Origin: Hormoscilla sp. GUM202
GTDB taxonomy: Bacteria > Cyanobacteriota > Cyanobacteriia > Cyanobacteriales > Desertifilaceae
Assembly (NCBI GenBank): GCA_005518205.2
Contig: RFFC02000003.1
Span: forward strand, 88,118 to 152,117
Direction: 5' to 3'
Length of the DNA: 64,000 bases
The translations under genes were made by a program, and so were the position numbers. The notes below the pieces were generated by a model. The model made no database searches, was not told where the DNA came from, and saw nothing but the letters and a program-made list of their open reading frames with translations. Position 1 is the first letter of the stretch. Every line of letters begins with the position of its first letter. This document shows, in pieces, positions 8,915 to 18,086 of this stretch.

Positions 8915-10260
8915 CAATACTCCGGACAAAATTAGGATGCTATAGCCCCGTAGGCAAGGAGATTCTGGTAGCGAGGGTGTGATTTAATCCTCGTCGGCTC
9001 GAGGTCAAACAGGGAAATAAATAATTCCAAAAGATGCTCATTTAGGGCTAGCCGTTTGTAGGAAGCGATGGAGAAACTGAGCGGTTCTGTGGTCTGCTGC
9101 TGCTGCAAGGCTGCTTTCGCGAGATTCAGGGCTGTGAGACTGGCATTGACATGGGAATCGAGAGCCTCAGGGGATCGTGCCTGACAATCGGCGAGTCCAG
9201 TAAACTGTCGTGCATCACGGAAAATAAATTCAATTTGAAAACGAGCAGTGTAGCATTGATAGAGGTAGAGGGGGTCAATCTCCAGATCGGTGGAGAACAA
9301 CACGACCGAGCTGCGCTTTCCATTTTGTTCTTTGAGCAGATACGCTAAACGGATACGTCGCTTGAGACTCACAGACCAGACTACAGCTGTGTAGAGTTGG
9401 ACGTCGCCATCGAGGGTTTCAACGAATTCAAAGCGACTGGGGTCAGTTAGGTCCACCTTGCCGTCGTAGCGCCTGGGTCGTCCGCGTCCCTTCAAGGGAC
9501 CTTCATAGAGGAACTTGAGGTTGGCATCACGGCGTAATTTACCAATGGAGTGTAATCCCAATTGCACTACCCCTTCCACCCACTTGTATTTGCTATAGAA
9601 GCCATCGGCAGCCACATAGCGCACCCCGGTCGGGAAATAAGTTTGACAATAGGCCAGATGCCCCAGATAGAAGTCAAGCCGGTTGCCATGAGACTCGCCA
9701 TCTGTTGTGCCGGGTGGTGTCTGAGCTGCTAATTGGGGTTCGGTTTGTTGGGCAGATAGGGTGTAGCCAGTATTCTGCTCCAGGTCTACAATCGCCACGA
9801 CGGACCATTCCAGACCACGCTCGGCTCGTTGCGTTTTGCCGTTATAAAACCAATCTAGTCCGTGAGTATGACGGCCACTTTTCTCAATAAACGTGCAATC
9901 AACTACGGCTATCTGACAACTCTGAGATGGTCTGACTTGGCCTACCAAGACCTGGTTGATACCCTCAAGCCCCAACCCTTTCTGGAAGTGCCGGCGGTAG
10001 GTCCGCTCTGACAGATGAGAGTAGCGACTCAAGTTTGTGTAGTTGACTTTGCCACAAACCACGAAAATGGTGGTGAGCAAGGTCAGCAAAAACTGCCGTT
10101 GGGGTTTGTGGAAATTGCTTACAGTCTCCAGCAGACCGGTTATAATCCTCTTGAGGCTATCCATCGGTGCGGGGAGTATGAAAGTTTACTACCGCAGTCT
10201 ACACGGTGGATAGCTTTCCTCCAAGCTCCCCCTGACCCTGAAAAACTGTCCGGAGTATTG
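8915..10260 (-). mobile_element. IS4-like insertion sequence (1,346 bp)
   Basis: Inverted ends CAATACTCCGGACA (8915-8928) and its reverse complement (10247-10260), flanked by the direct repeat TACGAT at 8909-8914 and 10261-10266. The six-base duplication could be slightly longer because the site itself repeats TACGATAT. The single transposase gene fills almost the whole element. A 119-bp sequence with related ends lies at 57850-57968. Confidence 0.8.
8932..10164 (-). CDS. IS4-like DDE transposase
   Basis: Complete 410-aa DDE transposase. The first catalytic Asp is in SCQIAVVDCTFIEKSGRHTH; the second is probably in RYVAADGFYSKYKWVEGVVQ; the YREK-like signature region with Glu is around YQCYTARFQIEFIFRDARQF. 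The N-terminal FLLTLLTTIFVVCGKVNYTN plus SHLSERTYRRHFQKG matches a cyanobacterial IS4-like group that keeps a helical DNA-binding start. No frameshift is seen, so the element may be active. The start is internal to the element by 96 nt. Confidence 0.85.
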   Translation of the reverse strand: MDSLKRIITGLLETVSNFHKPQRQFLLTLLTTIFVVCGKVNYTNLSRYSHLSERTYRRHFQKGLGLEGINQVLVGQVRPSQSCQIAVVDCTFIEKSGRHTHGLDWFYNGKTQRAERGLEWSVVAIVDLEQNTGYTLSAQQTEPQLAAQTPPGTTDGESHGNRLDFYLGHLAYCQTYFPTGVRYVAADGFYSKYKWVEGVVQLGLHSIGKLRRDANLKFLYEGPLKGRGRPRRYDGKVDLTDPSRFEFVETLDGDVQLYTAVVWSVSLKRRIRLAYLLKEQNGKRSSVVLFSTDLEIDPLYLYQCYTARFQIEFIFRDARQFTGLADCQARSPEALDSHVNASLTALNLAKAALQQQQTTEPLSFSIASYKRLALNEHLLELFISLFDLEPTRIKSHPRYQNLLAYGAIAS

Positions 10261-10329
10261 TACGATATAACGGTTCAAAAAGCGTAAGTCCTGTTAAAGT
10301 TAGTGATTTAGAGAATAGATCGAGAAGTC

Positions 10330-12954
10330 ATGGCAGATACAATCAAGAAGGGTTCGTTGGTTCGCGCGGTTCGCGAAAAGTTGGAAAATAGTCTGGAAGC
10401 TAAGGCTAGCGACGCGCGCTTCTCGTCTTATATCTTTGAGTGCGATTCGTTTAGCGTAAACTGAATTGACACAAGTCAATAATGGTGACCGCTAGCAGGG
10501 TTTCATTAGCCTTGACAACTTACAGATGATGGTGGTGAAAGCCCACCCCTCCAGGTGCAGGAGTGACAGCACCCTCCCCACGGTAGAGATGGCATCAATC
10601 CGTGAAGCGGGAAGGAAAGGCGCTCTAATCGGTAGCCTAAACCGGTTATCGCCAAGCAAGTAGTCATGATGAGCGAAAGCGAAGGTTTACAGATGTCGTT
10701 ATTAAGAACCAGCGTAATAAGGCTGAGACGCTGGCCCAAAAGGGAAAGGATATAGGTCATTGGCGGACTCAAGGCCGACCAATAAGCACTGACCATAAAC
10801 CCGGCATATAGAACCTATCTAAAACTACAACCAATCATCTGTAGGAACGAAGTAAACCAGGTATGTACTCTCAATCACCGGTCGATAGATTGAGTAGCCA
10901 CCACAGGCGCAAACTCTGCTCTCCGGAAGGCAGGTCATACTTGGGAAAGATTGAGTGGAGAAGCACAAACGCCCATCTGTAATGGATGGGATAAGCTAAC
11001 GCCCTCACGGTTTCGTCAATTGTGAAGTTGTGAGTAGTAGTTAATATGTCACGGAACACCATCAATAGAAGAGTGTATGACTGGAAGACTATCCCCTGGC
11101 AGAAGCTAGAGCGAGTAGTTTTTAAGCTGCAAAAACGAATTTACAGAGCGGCACAGGAAGGCAATAGACAAAAAGTTCGCAAGCTCCAAGGGTTACTGAA
11201 TAGGTCATGGTCCGCAAAGATGATAGCGGTACGGCAGGTAAGTCAACAGAACCAGGGAAAGAAAACGGCAGGTGTGGATGGAGTGAAAGCTCTAACCCCA
11301 AAGCAACGTCAGGAACTGGTAAGCCAACTCAGAGTCACCAAAAAGGTTAAGGCAAAACCCACACGAAGAGTATGGATACCAAAACCAGGAGGGGACGAAA
11401 AGAGGCCATTAGGGATACCGACAATGCACGACCGCGCATTACAAGGGTTGGTCAAACAGGCGCTAGAACCCGAATGGGAGGCGTACATGGAAGCCAACTC
11501 ATACGGATTCAGATCGGGGAGAGGATGCCACGATGCAATAGAAGCGATATTCAACAGCATCAAGACGAAACCCAAATGGGTATTAGATGCGGATATTGCG
11601 AAATGCTTCGACAGAATCAGTCACTCAGCACTCCTTGATAAACTGAATACAACATCACCAATCCGCAGACAAATACGGGCATGGTTAAAAGCCGGGGTGA
11701 TAGACCAGGGAACATGGCAAACCACGGAAACCGGGACTCCACAGGGGGGAGTAATATCCCCATTACTGGCCAATATAGCCCTTCACGGACTAGAAAAGGA
11801 AGTAATGAGCCTCGCGCAAACGAAAAAGGAAAAGGCAAAACTGACAATAGTCAGATACGCCGATGACTTTGTGGTTATGCATGATGACCGGTCAATGATT
11901 GAACAAGCAAGAGGAGTAGTTGAGGACTGGCTAAAAGGAATAGGTCTAGAGTTAAAAGCCGAAAAAACAAGGATATCTCACACGCAGGAGGGAGAGAGCC
12001 CAGGATTCGATTTCCTAGGGTTCAATATCCGACAGTACAAAATGGGGAAACATAGAAGCGGCAAAAACTCTAACGGGACCACCCTAGGATTCAAGACCCT
12101 AATCAAACCAAGTAACAAATCCATTAGGAAACATAAAGAACAGCTATCACAGATAGTTAAAAGCCATAAATGTACACCACAAACAGCGTTGATAGCAAAA
12201 CTGAACCCGGTAATACGGGGATGGAGTAACTATTTCAGGACAGTGGTAAGTAAGGAAACTTACAACGACATGGACAATCACCTATGGAAATTACTCTGGC
12301 AATGGGCAACACGACGGCATCACAACAAATCAGGGCAATGGATAGCTAAGAAATACTGGACCACTGAAGGTAAGAACCATTGGGTATTTGCCGGCAAGTC
12401 CAGAGAAATTGGCGAAATAACAATGGCCAAACACTCCGAAACTGAGATAGTCAGACACGTAAAGGTGAAAGGTACAGCTAGCCCTTTCGACGGTAACCTA
12501 GTCTATTGGAGCCAAAGATTACGGAAGAGCCCAGATGTAAGCACAAGAATAATAAAGCTGCTCAAGAGGCAGGATGGCAAGTGCAGGCTATGCGGACTAA
12601 CGTTCAAGGATGGTGACAAATGGGAAGTGGACCATATCCTGCCAACCTCAAGGGGAGGTAAGGACTGGTATGCAAACCTACAGTTGCTACACGATTATTG
12701 CCACGACTATAAGTCTGCCAGAGATGGTAGCAAAGGCCGTATCCATGACAAGGATGACGAAACTGAGGAGCCGGATGAGGTGAAAGTCTCACGTCCGGTT
12801 CTGAAGACGAGTCGGTCCGGTGACGGACTGGCTTAGTGTAATAACTAAAGGCGAGGTGATGGATACGCGGGGAGACTATGCCTTGGTAAAGTTTGGGTTC
12901 GTGCCGACGTCGAATATTTGGTTGCGCATCGACCAGTTGGAAATATTTGAGTAA
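10330..12954 (+). CDS. ndhO: NAD(P)H-quinone oxidoreductase subunit O, split by a group II intron
   Basis: NdhO is a small peripheral subunit of the cyanobacterial NDH-1 complex (respiration and cyclic electron flow). Exon 1, 10330-10439, encodes [20 protein letters not shown] ... [10 protein letters not shown] plus two bases; exon 2, 12843-12954, encodes [20 protein letters not shown] ... [13 protein letters not shown]. Joining them at GA|A gives an uninterrupted 73-aa protein of the usual size, and the junction falls exactly at a GTGCG...AAT group II intron. Both exons look intact with conserved residues, so the gene is probably functional through splicing. Without splicing, translation would stop soon after entering the intron. 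Confidence 0.93.
10440..12842 (+). mobile_element. Group II intron with maturase, copy A (2,403 bp, sense in ndhO)
   Basis: Begins GTGCGATTCG at 10440 and ends TTAGTGTAAT at 12842. Domain I and following RNA domains occupy about the first 600 nt before the maturase ORF. Domain V is recognisable at about 12768-12801 (GAGCCGGAUG / GUGA tetraloop / CGUCCGGUUC) and domain VI at about 12806-12840. The last exon bases (CTTTGA) are the presumed IBS1. Copy B at 47648-50050 has exactly the same length and its encoded protein is identical. Confidence 0.95.
11046..12836 (+). CDS. ltrA: Group II intron-encoded protein (reverse transcriptase/maturase/HNH endonuclease), copy A
   Basis: Multifunctional protein that assists intron splicing and retrohoming, 596 aa. 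RT blocks are seen from [20 protein letters not shown] through [54 protein letters not shown] and the catalytic [14 protein letters not shown]. The thumb/maturase (X) domain contains [20 protein letters not shown]. The C-terminal HNH nuclease has CRLCGLTF ... [20 protein letters not shown]. Class: chloroplast-like. Oddly, the frame continues through intron domains V and VI and stops only 6 nt before the 3' splice site (tail [20 protein letters not shown]). Confidence 0.95.
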   Translation: MSRNTINRRVYDWKTIPWQKLERVVFKLQKRIYRAAQEGNRQKVRKLQGLLNRSWSAKMIAVRQVSQQNQGKKTAGVDGVKALTPKQRQELVSQLRVTKKVKAKPTRRVWIPKPGGDEKRPLGIPTMHDRALQGLVKQALEPEWEAYMEANSYGFRSGRGCHDAIEAIFNSIKTKPKWVLDADIAKCFDRISHSALLDKLNTTSPIRRQIRAWLKAGVIDQGTWQTTETGTPQGGVISPLLANIALHGLEKEVMSLAQTKKEKAKLTIVRYADDFVVMHDDRSMIEQARGVVEDWLKGIGLELKAEKTRISHTQEGESPGFDFLGFNIRQYKMGKHRSGKNSNGTTLGFKTLIKPSNKSIRKHKEQLSQIVKSHKCTPQTALIAKLNPVIRGWSNYFRTVVSKETYNDMDNHLWKLLWQWATRRHHNKSGQWIAKKYWTTEGKNHWVFAGKSREIGEITMAKHSETEIVRHVKVKGTASPFDGNLVYWSQRLRKSPDVSTRIIKLLKRQDGKCRLCGLTFKDGDKWEVDHILPTSRGGKDWYANLQLLHDYCHDYKSARDGSKGRIHDKDDETEEPDEVKVSRPVLKTSRSGDGLA

Positions 12955-12989
12955 ATTGATGGCCAAAGCCCACAGACAGCAAGTCTGGG

Positions 12990-13085
12990 GCGAGGCGCTT
13001 TCGCGCCTGGGAAGCACTAAAGTGCTTACTACGAACGGCGAGGCGCTTTCGCGCCTGGAAAGCACTAAAGTGCTTACTACGAACG
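12990..13085. repeat. Two 48-bp tandem units, each with two hairpins
   Basis: Units 12990-13037 and 13038-13085 differ by one base. Each contains AGGCGC-TTTC-GCGCCT and AGCAC-TAAA-GTGCT stem-loops. Located just after the ndhO stop (12954) and before the ATPase/nuclease operon. Could act as transcription punctuation; this is inferred. Confidence 0.85.
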
Positions 13086-13169
13086 GTTTTGAGACTTGAC
13101 TCAGTTCACAAACCAGTTCAGATGGATTATGGTTAGTTTATACTAAAACAATCAAGCAAGAAAAGTGAT

Positions 13170-13856
13170 ATGGCATCAACGACAGGTATACAAGGCACTC
13201 CATTACAAGTCAAAACCCGCGTCCTGCTGACATTGTGGGCAATGGAACAGGATCGCGAGGAAGTCAAGAAAAGTGAACTGATTCAGAAAAGTAAGCGGAG
13301 TAGGGAGAAGGCTGGAGACTATAAGGGCATTTTACAAGAACTACTCGAAGCTGGGGCGATCGCGATCGTCACGGAAAACCGAGTGGCGAAGGTGTCCCTG
13401 ACAGAGAAAGGTAAGCAAATTCTCGGGGAAGGACTGAAAAACCCGGAGTTCAGCTTTGAGGGCAATCAAGTTGGCTCAAAGGTGGTGAATGCGGTGCTGG
13501 ACTGGTATCGCCAGTCCGATGCTAATGTCCCGACTGCGCTGGTGACAGAGAAAGTGGAAGCCAAAGAGGGGGCGATCGCCTCTTATGAAGACTTCCAGTC
13601 GAAAGTCCTGGCCCTATTCGAGAAGCTCGACATTGGTTACAACTACAGCGGACTTGTCCCCATTTGGCATCTGCGTCGGGAACTAGGAGAGGCCGTCGGT
13701 CGCGAGGAATTTAACGAGTGGATAATGGAAATGCAGGCGCAGAAGTTGTTCTATCTGCAAAGCGGTGAGGCCCGTGGAGCTACTGATGACCAGAAGCAAG
13801 ATTCAATTACCAGTGAAGTCCGAGGACTTTTGTTTTACGCTAGCCAACCATCTTGA
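13170..13856 (+). CDS. Winged-helix-like protein, first gene of an ATPase/nuclease operon
   Basis: 228-aa soluble protein that I do not recognise by family. The N-terminal half (LLTLWAMEQDREEVKKSELI ... AGAIAIVTENRVAKVSLTEK) has the helix-helix-wing spacing of a winged-helix DNA-binding domain, ending with GKQILGEGL. The C-terminal half (DFQSKVLALFEKLDIGYNYS, VPIWHLRRELGEAVGREEFN, EMQAQKLFYLQSGEA) looks like a second winged-helix module, as in adapter subunits of ATPase complexes. It is followed after 16 nt by the P-loop ATPase gene, so it is likely a DNA-recognition or adapter subunit of one complex. Confidence 0.7.
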   Translation: MASTTGIQGTPLQVKTRVLLTLWAMEQDREEVKKSELIQKSKRSREKAGDYKGILQELLEAGAIAIVTENRVAKVSLTEKGKQILGEGLKNPEFSFEGNQVGSKVVNAVLDWYRQSDANVPTALVTEKVEAKEGAIASYEDFQSKVLALFEKLDIGYNYSGLVPIWHLRRELGEAVGREEFNEWIMEMQAQKLFYLQSGEARGATDDQKQDSITSEVRGLLFYASQPS

Positions 13857-13872
13857 ACTGCGGAGAGAAAAC

Positions 13873-15705
13873 ATGAGCGATATCTATAAGCTATTTGCCG
13901 AGGCCCGCCAGCAAGGACCTAATCCTTTTCGACTGGAAACGGTGATCTCCGATCGAGAGGTTTGGGGTGATGTGTTGACTGACCTTCCTAACCTGAATCG
14001 GGATATTGATGAAACAATATACCAGGCAATTGCTGAGGTGCGCCAACAGGATTCCAGTAAAATTGGCGTTGCCATCCAGGGCGATCGCGGAACGGGAAAA
14101 AGCCATGCCATCCATCGGCTCTGGAAAAATATTGAAAGGGAAGGGGGAGCGGTATTTGCCTACATACCCCCCACTCTAAATCCCCGTCTGATTAACTCTC
14201 ATGTCCGGTTTTATCTGTGCGAGAGTTTCAAGCATCAAGATCGACAGGGTGCCAGTCAATGGCAGAAGCTGTCTACCGCAGTCATCGCTACCTTAAAAGG
14301 CACGGAATTTGAACAGGAGTATCAAGAATACTTGGAACTTGTTGAGCAACCAGAAAACCTCAGAAAATACATTAAGAAAAAGATCGCCAAGGACAATTTG
14401 CTCGATTGGATGATGGATCTGGTTGATTGTATTGTGGAAATTAAACCGGAACTAGATCCTGATTTTGTCAAGGCAGTCTTATTCTTGCTGTTCAAGAACG
14501 ATCGCTACGCCCAGGCAGCGTTAGCATGGATTAAAGGGGAAGATCACCCCAATATTAAAGATTTACTGGGTTTGCCCGAATATTCAACAGAAGTACAGGA
14601 TGAAAGGTCTATCTGGATGATGGAGCAGATCTGCAAAGTTGCTGAAGTTGCGGCACTACCTGTACTGATTTGCTTTGACCAGTTAGATAGTGCCGAACCG
14701 GATATTGAGACGGGAGATAGTCCCGCACAAACAGTGGCTAGGTGTATCGATCGCATTTATATGCAGTGCAGTAATTTAATTGTTCTGTGTTGCGTCATCA
14801 GCGATACCTGGAGGGAAATTAAGCAAATGGGAAGTGGGATCCCCGATCGGGTGGGTCAACGGTCGGTAATGGCCAAACCTCCCACTGACGAACAGATGAT
14901 AGAGATTGTCCAAAGCAGGTTGAATTGGTTTTACCAAAAGCATAATCTCCAGGTCCAGGACTATCCTGATTTATATCCTTTAGAGTCAAGTAAAATAAGG
15001 AATATTGCCAGGGAAGGTGCCGGAGTTCGTTCTGTTCTGGAAGAGTGCGCCAAAATATTTGATTCAGTAGGAGTTGATAGTCAAAGCTTAGTCAGAAATG
15101 AAGGAGACAATATCCCGAAAAAATTTCGGGATATTTATCATGACATCCTCGAACGAGTTAATGATACCATGAAGGATGATTACCATCTGGCTGATGACAA
15201 TCTAGCAGCAATTATCGCTCAGAACATCAGAATGCTTCCTGAAGGAGGAACGGCCTTCGTGGTCGTCGATCGAGTTGAAGAGGTTAATAGTTCATCCCAC
15301 GATATCCAGTTCACTATATCTGGGTACGATCAATTTCGTCAAAAGCAAGTGAAAATTGGGGTAAAAGTTTGTGAAACTGAAAATGGGCATACCTTTAATG
15401 CAGTGATGAAGCGACTGCTGGACTACGAAAAACATCAGATAACCCGTAGTTGTTTATTGCGTTATCATGAAGTGCCGAAAAAATGGAAGAAAGGTAAACA
15501 GCTAGAGCAGGAACTGGTGGCGGAAAAAGGCGGAAAAGTGGTTCTTTGGGAACGAGAAGGAATCTTGCCTTTAGTTGCGCTCAAGAGAATCTACGATGAA
15601 GCAGAGGAACATGGATTTGCAAAAGAGGAGGTAAGCAATCTCGTCAAGGAGTTAAAATTAGAGGTTGACAATCAACTAATTCATCAGATTCTCAGGGATG
15701 GGTAA
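13873..15705 (+). CDS. P-loop (AAA/STAND-like) ATPase of a putative defence operon
   Basis: 610 aa from the ATG at 13873 (GGAGAG upstream); an earlier ATG in the preceding gene is unlikely. Walker A is GDRGTGKS at residues 70-77; Walker B with acidic residues is VLICFDQLDSAEPD around residues 265-275. Between them is a long helical segment with LRKYIKKKIAKDNLLDWMMD. A possible sensor region is IVLCCVISDTWREI. After about residue 400 there is a C-terminal module (FTISGYDQFRQKQVKIGVKV, RSCLLRYHEVPKKWKKGKQL, GKVVLWEREGILPLVALKRI) that I cannot assign. The nuclease gene starts 2 nt after its stop, which implies translational coupling and a shared complex. Confidence 0.75.
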   Translation: MSDIYKLFAEARQQGPNPFRLETVISDREVWGDVLTDLPNLNRDIDETIYQAIAEVRQQDSSKIGVAIQGDRGTGKSHAIHRLWKNIEREGGAVFAYIPPTLNPRLINSHVRFYLCESFKHQDRQGASQWQKLSTAVIATLKGTEFEQEYQEYLELVEQPENLRKYIKKKIAKDNLLDWMMDLVDCIVEIKPELDPDFVKAVLFLLFKNDRYAQAALAWIKGEDHPNIKDLLGLPEYSTEVQDERSIWMMEQICKVAEVAALPVLICFDQLDSAEPDIETGDSPAQTVARCIDRIYMQCSNLIVLCCVISDTWREIKQMGSGIPDRVGQRSVMAKPPTDEQMIEIVQSRLNWFYQKHNLQVQDYPDLYPLESSKIRNIAREGAGVRSVLEECAKIFDSVGVDSQSLVRNEGDNIPKKFRDIYHDILERVNDTMKDDYHLADDNLAAIIAQNIRMLPEGGTAFVVVDRVEEVNSSSHDIQFTISGYDQFRQKQVKIGVKVCETENGHTFNAVMKRLLDYEKHQITRSCLLRYHEVPKKWKKGKQLEQELVAEKGGKVVLWEREGILPLVALKRIYDEAEEHGFAKEEVSNLVKELKLEVDNQLIHQILRDG

Positions 15706-15707
15706 AG

Positions 15708-17165
15708 ATGAGTATCAAAATCAGCAGAGGAATTCAACTGTCAGCTTTTGATGTGGAAATGCTGACCTCGGGCCGGCTAATTGCCGTGCCGTTCAAACAT
15801 TACAGGAAGAATGGCGAAATATTCTGGCTTTATCCCAGTCAGCAACTGCCAGATAATCTAAGTTGGGAGCAATACTATCAGCCGGAATATTTAATTAAGG
15901 TTGAGAGGTCATTAGCAAAATGTCAAACCTATCCCCTCCAAATTGAGGTTTGGGGACGTTGCGAAGAACATTGGCATGTTACGCCAGAGCAAAAGCATCT
16001 TTTACCTCAGATTGCTTCGTCAACGGTCTGGAATTTGAGTGCCTTGGAATATATGTTTGAACAGCATCAAGTTCTCAAGCTGTTGTTTTTGCGAGTCTAT
16101 CGTTTGTCCAGTCCTTGTCTGGTTAATGTGCCACCTAAACCAGCTCCTTTCTTCTTCCCTCAGTCGGAGGATGTAATGACGATCGCAAATACTACGGATA
16201 TTCCAGTGGTCTCGGAAGCCAGTTTTAACAGGCGTAAAGCTCTTTTGTTGGCGGGAGAGGTTCATCCTCATAGGGACTTGGAGCTGTTGGAACTGCAAGT
16301 TTCGGAAATTGACTGTGATAACTCGGCTGCTGGACAGCTACAGTCGGATATTAACGTATTTTTGAGAGGGACTAGGGAGACGGTAACGCGGGAACCAGAT
16401 CGGGATTTAGATTGGATTCAGCAAATTGCCGCTGTGGGCAATTCTAGCGATGGCAATGAGTTTGAAAAGCTAGTCCGCAAAGGTTTGATTCTGCTGGGCT
16501 TTTCTAATGATAACACAAATCCCCAAATCAGTCTGGACCCAGAGGCAACGGGGGGCGCTGGGGGTTTAGACTTTTATTGTGCATCTCCTTATCCTGTGGT
16601 GGGAGAATGTAAAGCAACTAAAACCACAAAGGTGCCGGATGGAACGGCTGCACAGTTAATTAAGCTGGGCTATAAGCACCTTCAGGAAAGCTATGATGAT
16701 TGTGTTAAGTTAATTATCGCCGCTGGGGAACTAACGCCAGATGCTCGCCAAACTGCTGAGGGGAACAAAATAAGCGTGATTAGTCCGGAAATTCTGCAAC
16801 GTATGGTAGAAATGCAAGCCAAGTATCCAGGTTGTATTGATTTGATAAAGCTTAAGGAATGCTTCCAAAGTGCTTATGGTTTGGCTGACGAACAGGTGGC
16901 ACAATATCTGCAACAGGTGCGCGGCGAAATAGAGTTGCGATCGCGCCTCGTGGAGTTAGTGAAAAACTACCTGGAAAACTCAAAGTCTGATAGTGCGGGT
17001 GTAGAAACTTTACATGGTGCTTATTTTAGTTCTAACCCGCCTCAGTCATTAACCCCAGAACAACTGCAGGAAATTTTGATTGAGCTTTCGTCGCCGCTAA
17101 CAGGTTATTTGGGTAGGAAGGGCGATCGCTTTTATTTCCTGCGCCCTTTGCTGATGGATGCTTGA
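15708..17165 (+). CDS. DUF1802-like N-terminus fused to a PD-(D/E)XK nuclease
   Basis: 485 aa. The first 120 residues (LTSGRLIAVPFKHYRKNGEI, FWLYPSQQLPD, EVWGRCEEHWHV) resemble DUF1802, a family of unknown role. Residues about 245-330 show a restriction-endonuclease fold: NEFEKLVRKGLILLGF, GGLDFYC (Asp 288), then GECKATKT (Glu 300, Lys 302), and a following helix AAQLIKLGYKHLQESYDD. The D-x(11)-E-x-K arrangement matches PD-(D/E)XK catalytic residues. The C-terminal 120 residues are helical and end with a small winged-helix-like part (LTPEQLQEILIELSSPL). As the third gene of the operon it is the likely effector. Confidence 0.75.
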   Translation: MSIKISRGIQLSAFDVEMLTSGRLIAVPFKHYRKNGEIFWLYPSQQLPDNLSWEQYYQPEYLIKVERSLAKCQTYPLQIEVWGRCEEHWHVTPEQKHLLPQIASSTVWNLSALEYMFEQHQVLKLLFLRVYRLSSPCLVNVPPKPAPFFFPQSEDVMTIANTTDIPVVSEASFNRRKALLLAGEVHPHRDLELLELQVSEIDCDNSAAGQLQSDINVFLRGTRETVTREPDRDLDWIQQIAAVGNSSDGNEFEKLVRKGLILLGFSNDNTNPQISLDPEATGGAGGLDFYCASPYPVVGECKATKTTKVPDGTAAQLIKLGYKHLQESYDDCVKLIIAAGELTPDARQTAEGNKISVISPEILQRMVEMQAKYPGCIDLIKLKECFQSAYGLADEQVAQYLQQVRGEIELRSRLVELVKNYLENSKSDSAGVETLHGAYFSSNPPQSLTPEQLQEILIELSSPLTGYLGRKGDRFYFLRPLLMDA

Positions 17166-17310
17166 GGGCGACGATCTAATGGCGCGACCCCGAAACCCGG
17201 TTTCTTAATTCAACATCGAGATGCTAACAGAAATTATCAAATATCTTGACCTGACCATTATTGTAGATACTGTGTCGAACTGTCAAGGGGTTGCCGATAA
17301 AAAAATCGGG

Positions 17311-17490
17311 TCAAAGGGCTGATTTTAATATTCCAAAAGCCATATGTAACAACTTACGCATCACCGCTCCAAAGAAGAGCATCTTTACCTTGCCACGACG
17401 AGCGCAACCCACTCACTGAACGCTTTGAGCAAGGGATTATGTCGCATGGCCGCTCCGGGCAGGCCAATACTCCCGCATTACGTAACCATT
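17311..17490 (-). pseudogene. 3' fragment of an IS110-family transposase
   Basis: The minus strand encodes NPLLKAFSEWV and, after a frameshift, RRGKVKMLFFGAVMRKLLHM-AFGILKSAL then stop at 17311. This is the characteristic end of IS110/IS116/IS902 transposases. The rest of the gene is absent. Confidence 0.75.
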
Positions 17491-17499
17491 ACCCAACCA

Positions 17500-17706
17500 T
17501 CTACCCAGCATTATGGGACGATCGAGGTGGTATTAATCCCAGTAGTAAACTGTGATGCGAACGGTAAAGCCCAGTGGTATCGGAACTATAAAGAAAATAT
17601 CGAATGTCATTTTTGGTTCTATCGCGCATCTGCTCTATAGTATACCACATAAGGCGATGCCAGAAAAGAACAAAACACGGGTCGCGCCCGATCGGGACAC
17701 CAGACT
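17500..17706. repeat. About 200-bp dispersed direct repeat, copy 1
   Basis: From ACCCAGCATTATGGGA to GATCGGGACACCAGAC this matches 19935-20142 with a few differences. Both copies contain a CCCAGTAGTAAACTGTG block. The second copy abuts a truncated toxin gene. No convincing protein is encoded. Confidence 0.75.
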
Positions 17707-18086
17707 GCGAGATCGGTGCGTGGGGTGTAAGTAGTCCGTAGTTTGAAAAAGAGAGAGCAAAATTCCCACAGCGCAAGGGTTAAGCGCGTTTTTGAAACTT
17801 GGGCAATGCTTTTTTCGATCGCCGCAATGCTAGCTGCTGCGCTAGCGCCCCTACAAGACGATCGCGCGATCGCACCCTTTCTCCAGAATATGTAGTAGGG
17901 GCACAGCGTCAGCGTGTCAGTTGATTTTCGGATCCGATCGCGGATCTATCTATTGCCGTGCCCCGGATGGGTATTGCGATCGGATCGCGTCGGGGCACGG
18001 CGGAGCGTTAATTTTCGGGTGCGATCGCATAGTTATCTGATGCCGTACACCTACCCTCGGACGTGGTTTTGTTAATATAACGGAAG
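17707..18086. other. Intergenic DNA rich in HIP1 sites
   Basis: No gene seen. It contains many GCGATCGC octamers and fragments such as GTAGGGGCACAGCGTCAGCGTGTC that recur at 20647-20675. Confidence 0.5.

Larger units (their letters stand above)
8839..10295. repeat. Outer inverted repeat (AACAGGACTTACGC) enclosing the IS4-like element
   Basis: AACAGGACTTACGC at 8839-8852 is matched by its exact reverse complement at 10282-10295. Inside this pair but outside the IS lies a GTAGGGTGGGCACCGCCCACC hairpin. If the IS is removed, about 110 bp with terminal inverted repeats remain, i.e. a MITE-like hairpin element that the IS invaded. Confidence 0.6.

Noticed and set aside
11046..12836. Retron or diversity-generating retroelement reverse transcriptase
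   Set aside because: Domain V/VI, GTGCG 5' end, maturase X and HNH domains, and exact in-frame exon joining identify a group II intron. No template/variable repeat pair was seen.
10440..12842. ndhO as a simple pseudogene
   Set aside because: Both exons are intact and the junction is exact in frame on the sense strand, so splicing to a functional mRNA is the simpler reading.
12604..13065. Minus-strand frame opposite the maturase end and ndhO exon 2
   Set aside because: It is antisense to HNH, domain V/VI and ndhO coding sequence, whose constraint explains the open frame.
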